This document shows positions 28,545 through 39,148 of a stretch of DNA of 64,000 nt, piece by piece (position 1 is the stretch's first letter; each line of letters begins with the position of its first letter). The position numbers and the translations under genes are program-made. The notes below the pieces were generated by a model that was not told the DNA's origin, searched no databases, and saw only the letters and a list, made by a program, of their open reading frames with translations. The DNA comes from Trichinella spiralis (Eukaryota; Nematoda; Enoplea; Trichinellida; Trichinellidae), in the NCBI GenBank assembly GCA_000181795.3, contig CM012955.1:13484389-13548388 (forward strand), given 5' to 3'.

Positions 28545-29269
28545 GTTATAAATATATAAATTGTTTAAATTTAAAGTCTTGATGCTTTAATGCTAACAAA
28601 TTGTTTGATACACGTGGATGGGATGGGATTAATATATTTTCATTCACTACCACGTTTCATTCTAGGTTGATAGAAAATCAATCAGTTTTTTTTACAATAC
28701 TTCATTTGAAACCTCATAGACTGATAGTTCACACATACTAGAATCGAGTAGTACTATGGTTTAATTTTTGAATAAACAAAGTAATACAGCTATGAGATCT
28801 GACTGAACACATCAGCAAGCAGGCAAACTTCAAATAATTTAATCATATAAAGATGGAAAATACACAATTATATTCCATTCAGTTACTGTCGTTTCTTGTG
28901 TTGCATTCTGTTTCATATTAGAGCTGTGATTTCAAATTCATTTCTGTATATTAAATAAATAATTAAATGAAACTGTTATTTGCATTTTAAAACTTTTTGT
29001 ATTTTCATTGCCATTGATCACTTTATTTCAAAACATTCACCGCGTGGAATACAATCATTAATTTTGAATAAGCAGTTTGAGTAATATTAAGTAATTAATT
29101 AGTCGGTAAATGAACAACATTTTTCATTTATGTAGATGAGAATGGCAAAACAAGATTTCTGTAACGTCTCTTTATTTCGAAACGAATATATATATGTATG
29201 TACGTATGTATGTATATGTGTATATAAATATAAATAAATAAATAAATAAATATATTTATTTATTTATAG
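28545..29269. other. Intergenic, AT-rich
   Basis: Upstream flank of the kinase gene. An (AAAT)n tract and its mirror (TTTA)n at about 29231-29269 form a palindromic simple repeat at the edge of the LTR-element remnant. No gene seen. Confidence 0.4.
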
Positions 29270-29720
29270 GTAAAGATCGCGCAACATATCTTGTCACAGT
29301 GGCTTCAGAATGACAACTTGCGATCAGATGACAACAATCATTCCGTCCTTCTGGTCGAGGGCAACCTGTTCACGAACATGCCAGTATGGGCGTATCGCTG
29401 CTGTGAGATGTGGCGTATAATGTAGCTTTATTCAGTTAAAATGACAGCACTATAACGGGTAGTTAAAGACCGATCAACAAGCGACGTGCGCGCGTAAACA
29501 GAAAACAGGTTTGCTGTTGAATTTGAATTACCGCATTAGAATTAGGTTATTTAAAATCAGGTAAGTAAGATATGAGTAGTTACAGTAATATTCGTTGGCG
29601 TATTAATAAGTACAACATGGAATAATTACAGCATGAGATTCCCTTTATCGTTCGGGAAGCCGCTTAATATCATTTTCCGCAAGATTTCACTTCAGGGTCG
29701 ATTGCTCAGGCTTGGTTTGT
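29270..29720 (-). repeat. Second partial copy of the Gypsy pre-integrase segment, split by a ~225-bp insertion
   Basis: 29280-29410 plus 29635-29720 repeat, in the same orientation and with moderate divergence, the sequence at 30343-30530 (for example GGGCGTATCGCTGCTGTGAG and CCCTTTATCGTTCGGGAAGC). The two halves are separated by about 225 bases (29411-29634) of unrelated AT-rich DNA absent from the other copy, which looks like an insertion into this copy. This indicates a tandem or nested history of related element fragments. Confidence 0.75.
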
Positions 29721-31676
29721 GCCTGGGTTGCCTCGGATGACGTTGGTCAAGATTGAATTACAGCTGAAATTTTGTGAGCTGCGTCACGGGGCTCTCCTCC
29801 TCTTCTTGTTTCAATGAGTATTTCCAACGCTGATTTCATCGCTAGATCTTTCCTGGCGATGTTCCGATAACGTAGTCACGGTTATTGCGTTATGGCACTC
29901 CGTGTTGACTGACCATTTCTTGGTGATTGGATGCTGCACTATGACTTGAGAATGAATTTCCAACTGTGCCTGTTCTTTTGTGCACAGCTTAAAATAGAGC
30001 TGCCTCTATTTTACCATTTCTTTTTCTCTTCTTAAGCGCAGCTGTCTGTTCGCCATTCAGTGGTGAAGGTTCTTTCGTGCATGGGCAGACTATCCTGAAT
30101 TGGTCGGTATAAGGCCAGCATTGCAATAATGAATCCGTTCGATTGCGGACGATACGGTAACGGTGCCACATGCTGATTGCCACATTTTGCTTGGGTCAAA
30201 ATTTCTCTAAATTCAGCTCTGGAACAAGGTGGGCAGGCTATTGTCCGACCAAATCTTGATTGGTGCACCGAACGTGTTGAAAAAGAATCGCACAGCGTCA
30301 TTAACGTGAAGAGCACTGTTGCGATTTTTAAGCAGTGGAGCAACATATCTCGTCTCACTGCCTTCGGAATGACAACAATCATTCCGCCCTTCTGGTCGAT
30401 GGAAAACTGTTCACGAACGTGCCAGAATGGGCGTATCGCTGCTGTGAGGTTCCCTTTATCGTTCGGGAAGCCGCTTAAGATCATTTGCCGCAGGTCTTCC
30501 ATTTCAGGGTCGATTGCCGAGGCCGGGTTTGGTCTTTTCCATCGTTGCTTCAGTTTTTTTGCTTTTTGACTTGTCGATGGAGCGGGAAAGCGCTACCTTT
30601 GCCATGACTGATAAAAGTCCTTCTGCCAGCTCATCGGCTGTCGTTGCTTCGTCGATCGTCGATCTGCTTGGCGCGTTTGCGTCGGTGTTTTCTTTTCAGG
30701 GTATCCATTTTGCCGTAAATGCATATAGCGGCATTTTGAAATGCAAGCGTAGCAGACGTACGTTGTCTTGTCTGTCCAGCACGTAATCGTTTGCAATTGG
30801 CACCATCTGACTGTCAGTAATAGCAACGAACGAAGTCCCTCGATGAATTGTCGATATTTTCGCATCGTGATCCAATCTGCACCATGTGCCACTGACTCGG
30901 TTCGTCCTTCCGGCTTAGGACGAAGCCTAGACCATGGAGAAGAGAAGCATTCACGTGTAATGCTGTTCGGCGTGACGAGTGATAAAACGCCAAATTTAGG
31001 ACAGATGTTAATTTTCATCGTTCTTCTTGAAAACTTGTCTGGTGCTGTGCTGTCCATTACCAAACTGTGCTATTCTTCAGAGGGGTTTCAAAGGGTTGGT
31101 CGGCGGCTGCGACTTTATTCGAGAAATTTCTGACTTGTTGATATAGGCTGAACAACGACCGCAAACCACTGACAGATGCTGGTGTAGGGTCAGAAATGGT
31201 CAGAATCCAACTGAAATGATAATGCAGCCGCCAAATCTGACAGTTGACTCTGCAGACTTGGCTTTGGCTGCGTTCAGGGCGATGTTGTTGTTTGCAGCTC
31301 GGGCGCACGCGGTGCGGGCCCATTTTATATGCTCATCGTAATCTTTTGAGAAGATCAATATGTCTTTCACCACTCTTCGTACATTCCTCATGTCGTCGAA
31401 AACGGTTCCCCTTTCTTCGGGATTCGCGCTTTCCCGGTAACATTATAACAATCAAAAGACAAGTAAGGAAGACAGTATTTATTAGCAAGTCGAAACGAGG
31501 ACCGTCACCGATTCGTCACAGCAGATTCCTTCACCAACAGCAGCCCACGCTCCAACTTACGTACTACCGTAATACTCCTCTGATCTTCAAGTATATATCC
31601 ACTTACGGTAGCATCATTCTCCTTCCACTTCGTTGTCTGGACAAATACAGTTGTTAACTCAGTCCTTGTCCGCTAC
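29270..31676 (-). mobile_element. Ty3/Gypsy LTR retrotransposon fossil (broken, incomplete)
   Basis: A degraded Ty3/Gypsy element read on the minus strand. From high to low coordinates it shows a terminal-repeat-like segment (about 31676-31430, starting TGTAGCGGACAAGG and containing an AATAAA polyadenylation-like signal), a reverse-transcriptase fragment (about 31390-31200), the following RT/RNase H linker region (about 31190-31060) and a region between RNase H and integrase (about 30500-30345). Integrase-core similarity with a HPQSNG-type motif (PYRPQSNG) follows, and then the tail. The gag part is not seen between the terminal repeat and RT, and no second terminal repeat is recognised. The copy is broken many times over and has lost large parts, so it is an old, inactive remnant. 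Base composition is visibly GC-richer than the surroundings. Confidence 0.8.
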
Positions 31677-32235
31677 AATTTTAAGTGAAACACGCTTTAA
31701 ATAGCTGTCAGAAAAATCGGTCTTCGAATACGATTAGTTTCACATGCTCTGACCGGTAAGCATGCGATTTCATTTATAAATTTGAGAAGCATATATTTTG
31801 AATATATTCTGGTATATATGTGTATAAATTTAGACTCATTTTTCTCGTCGCGATTAGTAATGCACCAAGTTAATAACTTACAGCAACTTATGTGGAAGAT
31901 TTTTGCTTAATTTATGAAGCATAACAATCATTATAATATATTAAACCAAATTATGGATGAATATTATTCTTTCTAATAACCGTTCTACAATACAAATTAA
32001 CACTAAAACAATCTTTTATCCTACTATGTTAATATTCGTTATAGTGATATTATGTATTATTTTATTTATTTATTTTTAAATCTATGTGATTTTGAATTTA
32101 TACTTAGCAAATTTGGAAAATATTTTACAAAGGAAATACTTGTTACAGTAATCAAACTTTACGATCACCATACTGTAATTCTTATTTAAATTTTTTGTTT
32201 GATGTAACGTTCTATTCGATTTTAATAAACTTGAA
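31677..32235. other. AT-rich intergenic
   Basis: Flank between the LTR-element remnant and the small helical-protein gene. No feature seen; it presumably includes the promoter of the downstream plus-strand gene. Confidence 0.4.
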
Positions 32236-32799
32236 ATGGTTAGAGCATTGAAAATTAAATGTAAGTTGCTGTTTAAATGGTTCTTCAGTAATTATTTATA
32301 TTTCTCTAAACTTTAATTTAAGATGAAAATAAAGCGGAGGCTCTGCGGTATATTCACGAACACTGTATTCCAGAAACTGACAAGTTATTACAAGAGGCAT
32401 GTTTCTACAGGAAAAAGCTTTTACGTGAATATGAGCAAGTTATGACTAAAGTGTATAATGATAGGATTAAATTATTGGTAGGGTAGAAACTACGGAAATG
32501 CATTTATGAATATATTTTAGTATTTTTTCAGACGGAACCTCAAACCATTCTGCATACACAAGCGTTGAAAAATGTTCAAGGTATTAAAGATCAAATGATG
32601 CAATTGGAAACAAATTACACAGTAAAACACCTATAATTACGTTTGTTTACAATTTAATTATAGCGTAACACGAAGTTTATTATAGGATGAAATGATGATA
32701 AAAGCAAAGGAACAAATTGTGGAAGCTGCTAGAGCGAAAGATATGGTCAGCCGTTTTCGTCTCTATGAAAAGAAAATAATAAATGAAGAAATACTATGA
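32236..32799 (+). CDS. Small helical protein of unknown function (127 aa)
   Basis: I do not recognise this protein. Four exons (32236-32260, 32323-32477, 32532-32621, 32686-32799) have consensus GT/AG borders, short introns of 54-64 bp and consistent phase, and total 128 codons including TGA. The product has no signal peptide or membrane segment and is almost wholly charged helix. It runs MVRALKIKYENKAEALRYIH, then HCIPETDKLLQEACFYRKK, LREYEQVMTKVYNDRIKLL, TEPQTILHTQALKNVQGIKD and AKEQIVEAARAKDMVSRF, ending YEKKIINEEIL. Heptad-like spacing suggests a coiled coil or helical bundle, so it may be a subunit of a larger complex. An AATAAA lies about 135 bp downstream of the stop. The gene model is well supported by splicing; function is not assigned. 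Confidence 0.68.
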
Positions 32800-35350
32800 A
32801 TCTGAATTATAGAATGTATTTTCTGAACTGGACAATGTTGAATTTTTTGTGAACAGTCTCTTCTTGATATATTTTTTTATTTATTTTAATTAATTATGCT
32901 TTATTGTTGATGGAAAACTATAATTTTTATCGAATAATAAAAGTGCTGATTTCAGATAATTTATTTTTATGCATTACATGTTAAGATATAATTATTTGAA
33001 TTTATTGATTAACTGATTACCTGATTGTATAAATCAATTTATTTTTTGCTATAGGTTGCATGTTCATAGTTAATGGATAAAATAGGTGTTGTATTATATC
33101 AATAAAAGTACTCAAACATAAAAAACCAGTTTTTTATGTTTTACATTTTAATGTATAATTATGAAAGTTGTAGTGTTAGTGAGTTTGTAACTTTCTTTTT
33201 CAATACGTGAATGCATGCATGCAACTGTATCAGAAAGTTTGAAATCATTTCTCAAATGAACCGAATGGTCAATTATGAGGAATTTCAAATGAACGCAATT
33301 CACATTTCACGCATATTTTTTTTCAAACGCTTCGAAACGTTTGTTGCAAAATTTTCAACTCTTAAGCAAAAGCTCAGTATCACATCATTACTGCTGAAAG
33401 AATATAACGAGTGAGCAAGTTGCCTACGTGTGAGCTATTTCAGTGAGGGTCGGTCTTTCAGCAGTTTCTTGAAGCATACTTTGTGCAAAATGTCAAACGG
33501 AAGGAAGCAATTGAAGAAAATACAAAGTTCGTGATTTTGGAAAAGAAAGCAAAAATGAACACTAAAATACGCCGTTGATAATTTTCAAATTTAGAAATAC
33601 TACAACAATTAAAATTCAGTCATGAAAAACATCATCTTCAAGAATAAGAAGTACTGTAGCATAGCAAATGAAAAGTGAAAAAAATCTGCTTTCAATCATT
33701 ACTTGATGATCCAGTTGAAATAGAAGAATAAATCTACACATGAACGAAATGTAAAAGCTTTCCTCAAATAAATATTAAAAAAATACTCCCCACAGAAAGT
33801 TGTAACTAGAAAACTGGAAAATGTACAAAATGGAAGTAAAACTTTTTCTAATGTTGCATGGAAACCCAGTCATCTATTACTGTTTGCAAATAATTTTCAA
33901 GTTCGCAGCATAATTTGCTTTTCTCAATATGCTGAATAAAATTTTTTCATTCACTCAATTTATTCTAGTGTAGTTTTTTCTTTGTAAAATGTTTTCTGAA
34001 TGTATTTTTTTCTTTTAATCACAGCGTGTTGATTTCGCATTTCTATCGATCATCGTTATCGATGACATCAGGTGATTATTTTCCAGCATTGTAGTCTTTG
34101 ATGTTGTCGTGTTCATAAGTTGTGTTTTCCATTTCAAAACAGTGAGACTGTATTTTTTTTTCTACCATAAATTGACAAGAAGGTTCATCGTGGAAAATAT
34201 CCACCAGTTGGCGGCATGTTGGAAAAGATGCATTTTTTTCAAATGCATTCACATCAGCATGTGAAGAGAATTTCGAAAAATTATATTTGACAATTATTTG
34301 TACATGAATGTCATTTTATTGTAATTCAGTATGAAACTGTTCAAATGTTGTCAGTCGCTGGAACAGTAATCAATCGATAACAGTGGCAAAAATGTCGGCA
34401 GAATTTTCTGCAGTTTGCAATAAAAATGCCGCTTAGATTTATATTCATCCGTTCAATTTGTTTCATTACTTTTTTTTCAAACAATTTTTTGCTCGTGTTA
34501 AATTTTTCATTTGTCTAATTGAATTTTGTTTCAGTTTGGCCTGTGCAATTTCAATTCCACTGCCCAATGAGACAATGAATCAATAGTTCGGTTGTTCAAT
34601 TGCTTATTGTTTGTGCGAAAGTTGTGGAATTAGCTTTATCCCTGTCCAAATAGTTTCGCTTTATTGAATTACCGTGGATTCGGCTCGTGCTGTTGTTCAG
34701 CGGGTAGCGTTGTGCTTAGCAAAACTTACAACTGCGAAAGCTTGAAAATAGTATTATTTTTTTCAAATAACAGTTTCAATTAACATTTTCAATAAGATGC
34801 AGATGCTTTCAACTTTTCAATTTTTTTGAAAAAATATTCATTGCCCAAATTTCTACAATTATTTATTGTTTTTGTTAGTTGTAATATTTTGCTTTGCAAT
34901 TTGTTGAGCAGGATAACAATACAGCTTGAATCTGATTGTATTATTAGTCGCATTAACATGCTCGGTTTCTTAATTCAAATAGTGGCTAGTACTATTTGTA
35001 AGCTTTTTTGGCAACATGTGCATGTGTTTTCTTGACTTTTGTTTTACAGTTCATTGATTGTTGATTTTTTTTGGTTTTTTAAATTTCCAATCTTGTCTTG
35101 TTGCATAATTTTTAAACGGTATGTTTTAAGATTGTGCCTTTTTTTCTCATTATCAGCGTCAATTAGCCGAACGTATCACGTTCAAACAACAGAAAACACA
35201 CACACCCAAAAGAAAGTTTTTCTTTTCCAATGAAACAATTATTGAATTATTAGAAAATTATTTAAATTATTATTTCGAAATGAGAAAAGTGTTTCAGGGT
35301 GTTTTGCGAATTACAGTTTGAAAATCAATAGAATGTGAAAAACAACAACT
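32800..35350. other. AT-rich intergenic
   Basis: A 2.5-kb stretch between convergent genes. Open frames (for example plus 33211-33414 and 34826-35035) are low-complexity and lack splice or family support. No RNA gene or repeat could be supported. Confidence 0.45.
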
Positions 35351-36315
35351 TCAACTGATTGCAGAACGAAACGGTTTCCAAATTTCCACATACCAGTGAG
35401 TGCCGCTGTATGTGGGTGAAAACAAGGCGTCGACGGTCGGTTGGTGTTTGACGACAAGTTTGAAAAATGCGTAGAAAAAGCGCAACGGTGCGAAAATAAT
35501 TTCGTGAACAAATCGATGACCAATGAAATCAAAGAACCAATAGGACGTGTAGCTGGAGACCAGAGTGCCGTCGACGATCAGGGTGCCGGACAGTGTCGCC
35601 GGAGCGAAAGCCCCTCGGCTCCGGATGTTGTGTATTTCGGTGACGGTGGCGTGGCGGGCCCCGTTCCAAGCATCGTCCATTTGGACCAGCACGTCTCCTT
35701 TCTGTATTTCACCGGCAAGCACGGCCTCGTAATCGGACAATTGCACAGTTCGATTGTCGGGCGTGGTGCAGTCGGGGATCAGTTTGAAAATGAGATGATT
35801 GGGCGTCAGGGTCAGGGATATTCCGTCGGCGGTTGTTATTTTCACAAAACTGTGGCCCAGCATATCTTTCCTGAGCCACGCGAAAATTTCCGTATACACC
35901 GGACGACCGCGTTCGTCCAAGTCCAACACTTCGTCGCCGATGTGCAATTCTTGGATAGTTTTCCAACGGCTGCGCGTTTTCACCAGTGCATCGCTTGGAA
36001 AACAACCCGGTATATCTTCGCCGTCCTCTTCAGGCGGTTGTGCGGTCGGTGACGGATCCGAAGAGCTGATCAAAATGGGAAATTATTTCAATGGATCATA
36101 TTGGCAAAGTTGAATACTGTAGATATTTTTTTTTACTTCGCTTGGGATTGGCTTTGGATGAGAATAACAATCACGACGGTCATTATGACAACGGCCAGAA
36201 TCAGTATGATCACGGAAGCGATGGCCACGTTCCGCCACGTTTTGCTGGTCGTCCTCATGTAAGATGTGTAATTGAAACTGAACGGCTCCAGCGATTCTGC
36301 TTTTCTCTTCAACAT
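35351..36315 (-). CDS. Type II membrane protein with a complete Hog (Hint + sterol-recognition) domain, no Hedge domain (297 aa)
   Basis: Two exons (36315-36137 and 36065-35351) join in frame. Exon 1 encodes a short basic N-tail (MLKRKAESLEPFSFNYTSYM), then one membrane helix (about residues 31-53, AIASVIILILAVVIMTVV). A 27-residue linker containing an N-glycosylation site (NSS) ends in DIPG followed by the Hint start CFPSDALVKT (Cys81). Conserved Hint features follow: IGDEVLDLDERGRPVYTE, block B LTLTPNHLIF (Thr147, His150) and GTLIVDGTLVSSY. After Hint come FAPLRFFYAF and SGTHWYVEIW, which match the sterol-recognition part of hedgehogs (FAPFRLAHAL and AGIHWYSQLL in SHH). By topology the Hog domain would face the ER lumen or outside. 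Cleavage before Cys81 would leave an 80-residue membrane stub. Two usual catalytic positions differ (see findings). The ATG lies 2 nt after a TTACAG acceptor, so a leader exon or spliced leader precedes it. Confidence 0.85.
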
Positions 36316-36351
36316 CCCTGTAACGACAACGTCAAGCAATAATTTACCACC

Positions 36352-36370
36352 ACCACCACCACCACCACCA
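36352..36370. repeat. (ACC)n triplet repeat upstream of the Hog gene
   Basis: About seven ACC units just upstream (sense strand) of the acceptor that precedes the Hog start codon. Confidence 0.8.
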
Positions 36371-36882
36371 GCAACGAGAAGAACAACACGTCGTCATCTC
36401 TTTGTTGACCGAGTGTAAAACCGACCCCCCCCTTTTCCTCTCCGTTCCCCCAAACAGTCGAGCGTGCAATAAATTTTCCCCAATGCTAACATCGTCCAAG
36501 CTTGTCCCAACGATGGTCGGTCAACAAACTGTCACCACGTTCAGCTTACTCATCTACTTTGAAAATTGGACAAAACTGCCGCCGCATCATCAACGATTTA
36601 ATAATGCCCAATATTATTTGCGGTTGTTAAAAAAGAAAAAGCAAATTTGCACAAACACTGAAGCATTTTGCTTTTTTTGAATCACTTACCACCGACGTTG
36701 TTTCATGCTAAACATCGAATTACTCGTCGCAAATGGCAACCATCAATTATCGTGTATTTTTATTATTTCATTGCAAAACAACCAACATCATGACGAATTT
36801 ATTTATTTGAAAAAAAATACAATTAGAAAAATCGTTCAATTCTTGATTACGACTACGAACAAAAATCACCAACCATATTCGT

Positions 36883-37811
36883 TCATTCATCTTGGTAAAT
36901 TTCCAAGATGTCATTGCACAGCACAATTAGTCGTTCCAATGTTAAACTTGGACGGTAGACTTTCCACCAAGGGACGGGATCATCGTTGTCAGCGTATGGG
37001 ATGGAAATTCCACAAATTTTCAAAGCTAAATAAATTGCGGCAATTGAAATTGTGGGCGACGAATTGTCGTCGAACAGTTCTGGTTTCAAATAGCAATCTT
37101 GTAAAATTTTCACGGCGCTAATGCGCATCTTCACAATCTGCTCATCGATCACACGTCGTTCAAGCCAATTCGATAAATTCATCAAATAATTCAACAAATA
37201 CTACAAAAAAAATATACAATTTAATCCATATCAAAAAAATATATCAGACTGATTGAATTCACTTTGTGCGGTTGTGCAAATTGCAAATTGTAACGAAGTT
37301 TCCGAAGTATAAATCTCTCCAAACGTGCAATACTGTGCCAAAGTTTGAAATACCTTCCGGAATGTTCCGAAAGTTCTTTAGCCGGATGAAGTATTCTGCG
37401 ATGAAAATAATTTTCCAAATTGATCAACTTTCAATTGCCGCTTACCGATAGCCGACCATAATGCAATCTCTCAGTTGAACCAAGTCCTCGTTTGCCCAGC
37501 CAGCCATGTGCAAGCACGTTATACCGATAGTCTGATGCGATTTAATGCAAAAGCAAAGTTGGAACAACGTTAAGCAAATTAACATTGAACTGATACTCAC
37601 TTCAAGACAACATTGCTCAATATTCGATACTTTCTTGATGAAAGAGTGAAAAATTAACACTGCAGTTCCTGTTGTTGTGCATTGCAAACGTAAATTAGCT
37701 CCTGAAACAGGCGATATTGAAACTACATATGACTATCGCTGGTGACAATTTGTGCAAATTAATGTTCACAATCATACCAACTTTCAAAATAAACATGTAA
37801 ATTTGTCTCAT
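36883..37811 (-). CDS. CCNQ: Cyclin Q (FAM58-type cyclin, CDK10 partner)
   Basis: Cyclin Q activates CDK10. About five exons: 37811 to the GTATGA donor near 37775 (MRQIYMFILKV), about 37700-37605 (GANLRLQCTTTGTAVLIFHS and FIKKVSNIEQCCLE), 37535-37447 (TIGITCLHMAGWANEDLVQL), about 37405-37265 (the segment ending LERFILRKLRYNLQFAQPHK) and 37197-36883 (LLNYLMNLSNWLERRV, then ISIAAIYLALKICGISIP and DPVPWWKVYRP). These align with human CCNQ segments [83 protein letters not shown] and KPWWQVFNDDLT. The start at 37811 is chosen because it lies 20 nt after a TTTTTTTTTCAG acceptor and gives the expected N-terminal cyclin helix; the family often has a few dozen extra residues. It lies upstream of the Hog gene on the same strand, with 567 bp between its stop and the Hog ATG. 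Confidence 0.9.
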
Positions 37812-39148
37812 TGATATCGTGGAAATAATTTCTGAAAAAAAAATTACTCATCTATAAAAGTAAATTGAAAACAAATTAAAAAAAATAATTGATTTTTAAA
37901 TTCAAAAATATTTTCTAAAATCTTTGTTACTGATGACGATGTACAATGAAATGCCCAAAACTTTATAAGTACCATATTCATTGTTTTCAGGTACGTGTGA
38001 TACGACGAATGACGAAATACATTATCAGCTGTGTATTGTGCACGCGATACGATAACAACGCACAGGGTAATGGAATGACAGCGAATGAAATTTGTGCAAG
38101 TATTTATTGAAAAATGAACGAATTAATAATTTGATTGCACGCTGCACAGGGAACAGTACATTAAAATTTTCTGAATAATCAACATTTTTCACCTATACCT
38201 TTTCATTGTTTCACTTAGAATCTAAGAAAACAGTTCGGTTCATATGAAAACTGAAAAATTGTTGGATTTTCACAATGACAAACTAGATTATGTAGTGAAA
38301 AATTAATGAAAATTAAAAAATATAACTAAATGAAAAACTGCGGTATTACTAATGATGACTTATTGTGAAAATAAAGGTGGCACAAAATTCCTTATTTGGA
38401 AAATTTTTCTTTGTCCCATCACCAGTACAGTATCAGCTGAATTTTCAATACATAAACCTATGCAATGCATTCTAATGTAAATATTAATCTGAGTGACGAC
38501 TTGTTTTATTTCTTAAAATTTTCTTTCAACTTCCAATGCTTTATTTCATGTTTATGCATTGCTAATTGTGCGTACAATTCAGATGGTAACAATTGTAAAG
38601 GACTACAAATAAATTTGTGCAATTTTTTTTCAAATATTCCTCAATGTACATTTCACTTCACATGACCTTTGTGTGAAATAGGAAAGAAGGTCATTCAATG
38701 ATTGACAATAAAAAACAAAAATGTATTATTTTTGTACAATTTCTGATCCAGTTTAACATTTCTGTTTTAATTTTTGTACATCATTATGGATTATATTGCC
38801 TCAACATGTAAATTTATGCAAAAAAACATTATTATAGTCATACTGTATAAAATATGACAAAGGTATTAATTACTTATTGTATAAGAAAAAAAAATGAAAT
38901 ATCAATTTGATGCTTTAATGCTAAATTTTTAAAATATTTATTTACTTTTTTAAAAATTAATCATTTATATTTTACTTTTTGAACCGTTCATTTGATATCC
39001 TGATCATCACTTAATCAACCTTTAAACTGATTTCTTTCAAAATGCCACCCTTTAGTGCACTCGCTGTTTGCATTCAGTTTGCTTGTTTCTCTCGAACTGG
39101 TCATCCACTTTTTTCTTATCGTTCTTCCATTTTTCCAGTGATTTGAAA
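37812..39148. other. Divergent intergenic region between cyclin Q and eIF4G
   Basis: AT-rich DNA holding both promoters. No additional gene, repeat or RNA is recognised. The last part has a pyrimidine-rich stretch (about 39070-39136) ending TTTTTCCAG, which reads as the acceptor before the eIF4G start. Confidence 0.45.

Noticed and set aside
35441-36052. Long plus-strand open frame of about 200 residues
   Set aside because: It is the antisense shadow of the Hog exon and has no recognisable content of its own.
36690-36706. ATG-containing mini-exon ATGAAACAACGTCGGTG before GTAAGT upstream of the Hog gene
   Set aside because: Joining it to the acceptor before the Hog exon gives the wrong frame for the membrane helix and Hog domain. 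It may be a leader exon but not the start of this protein.
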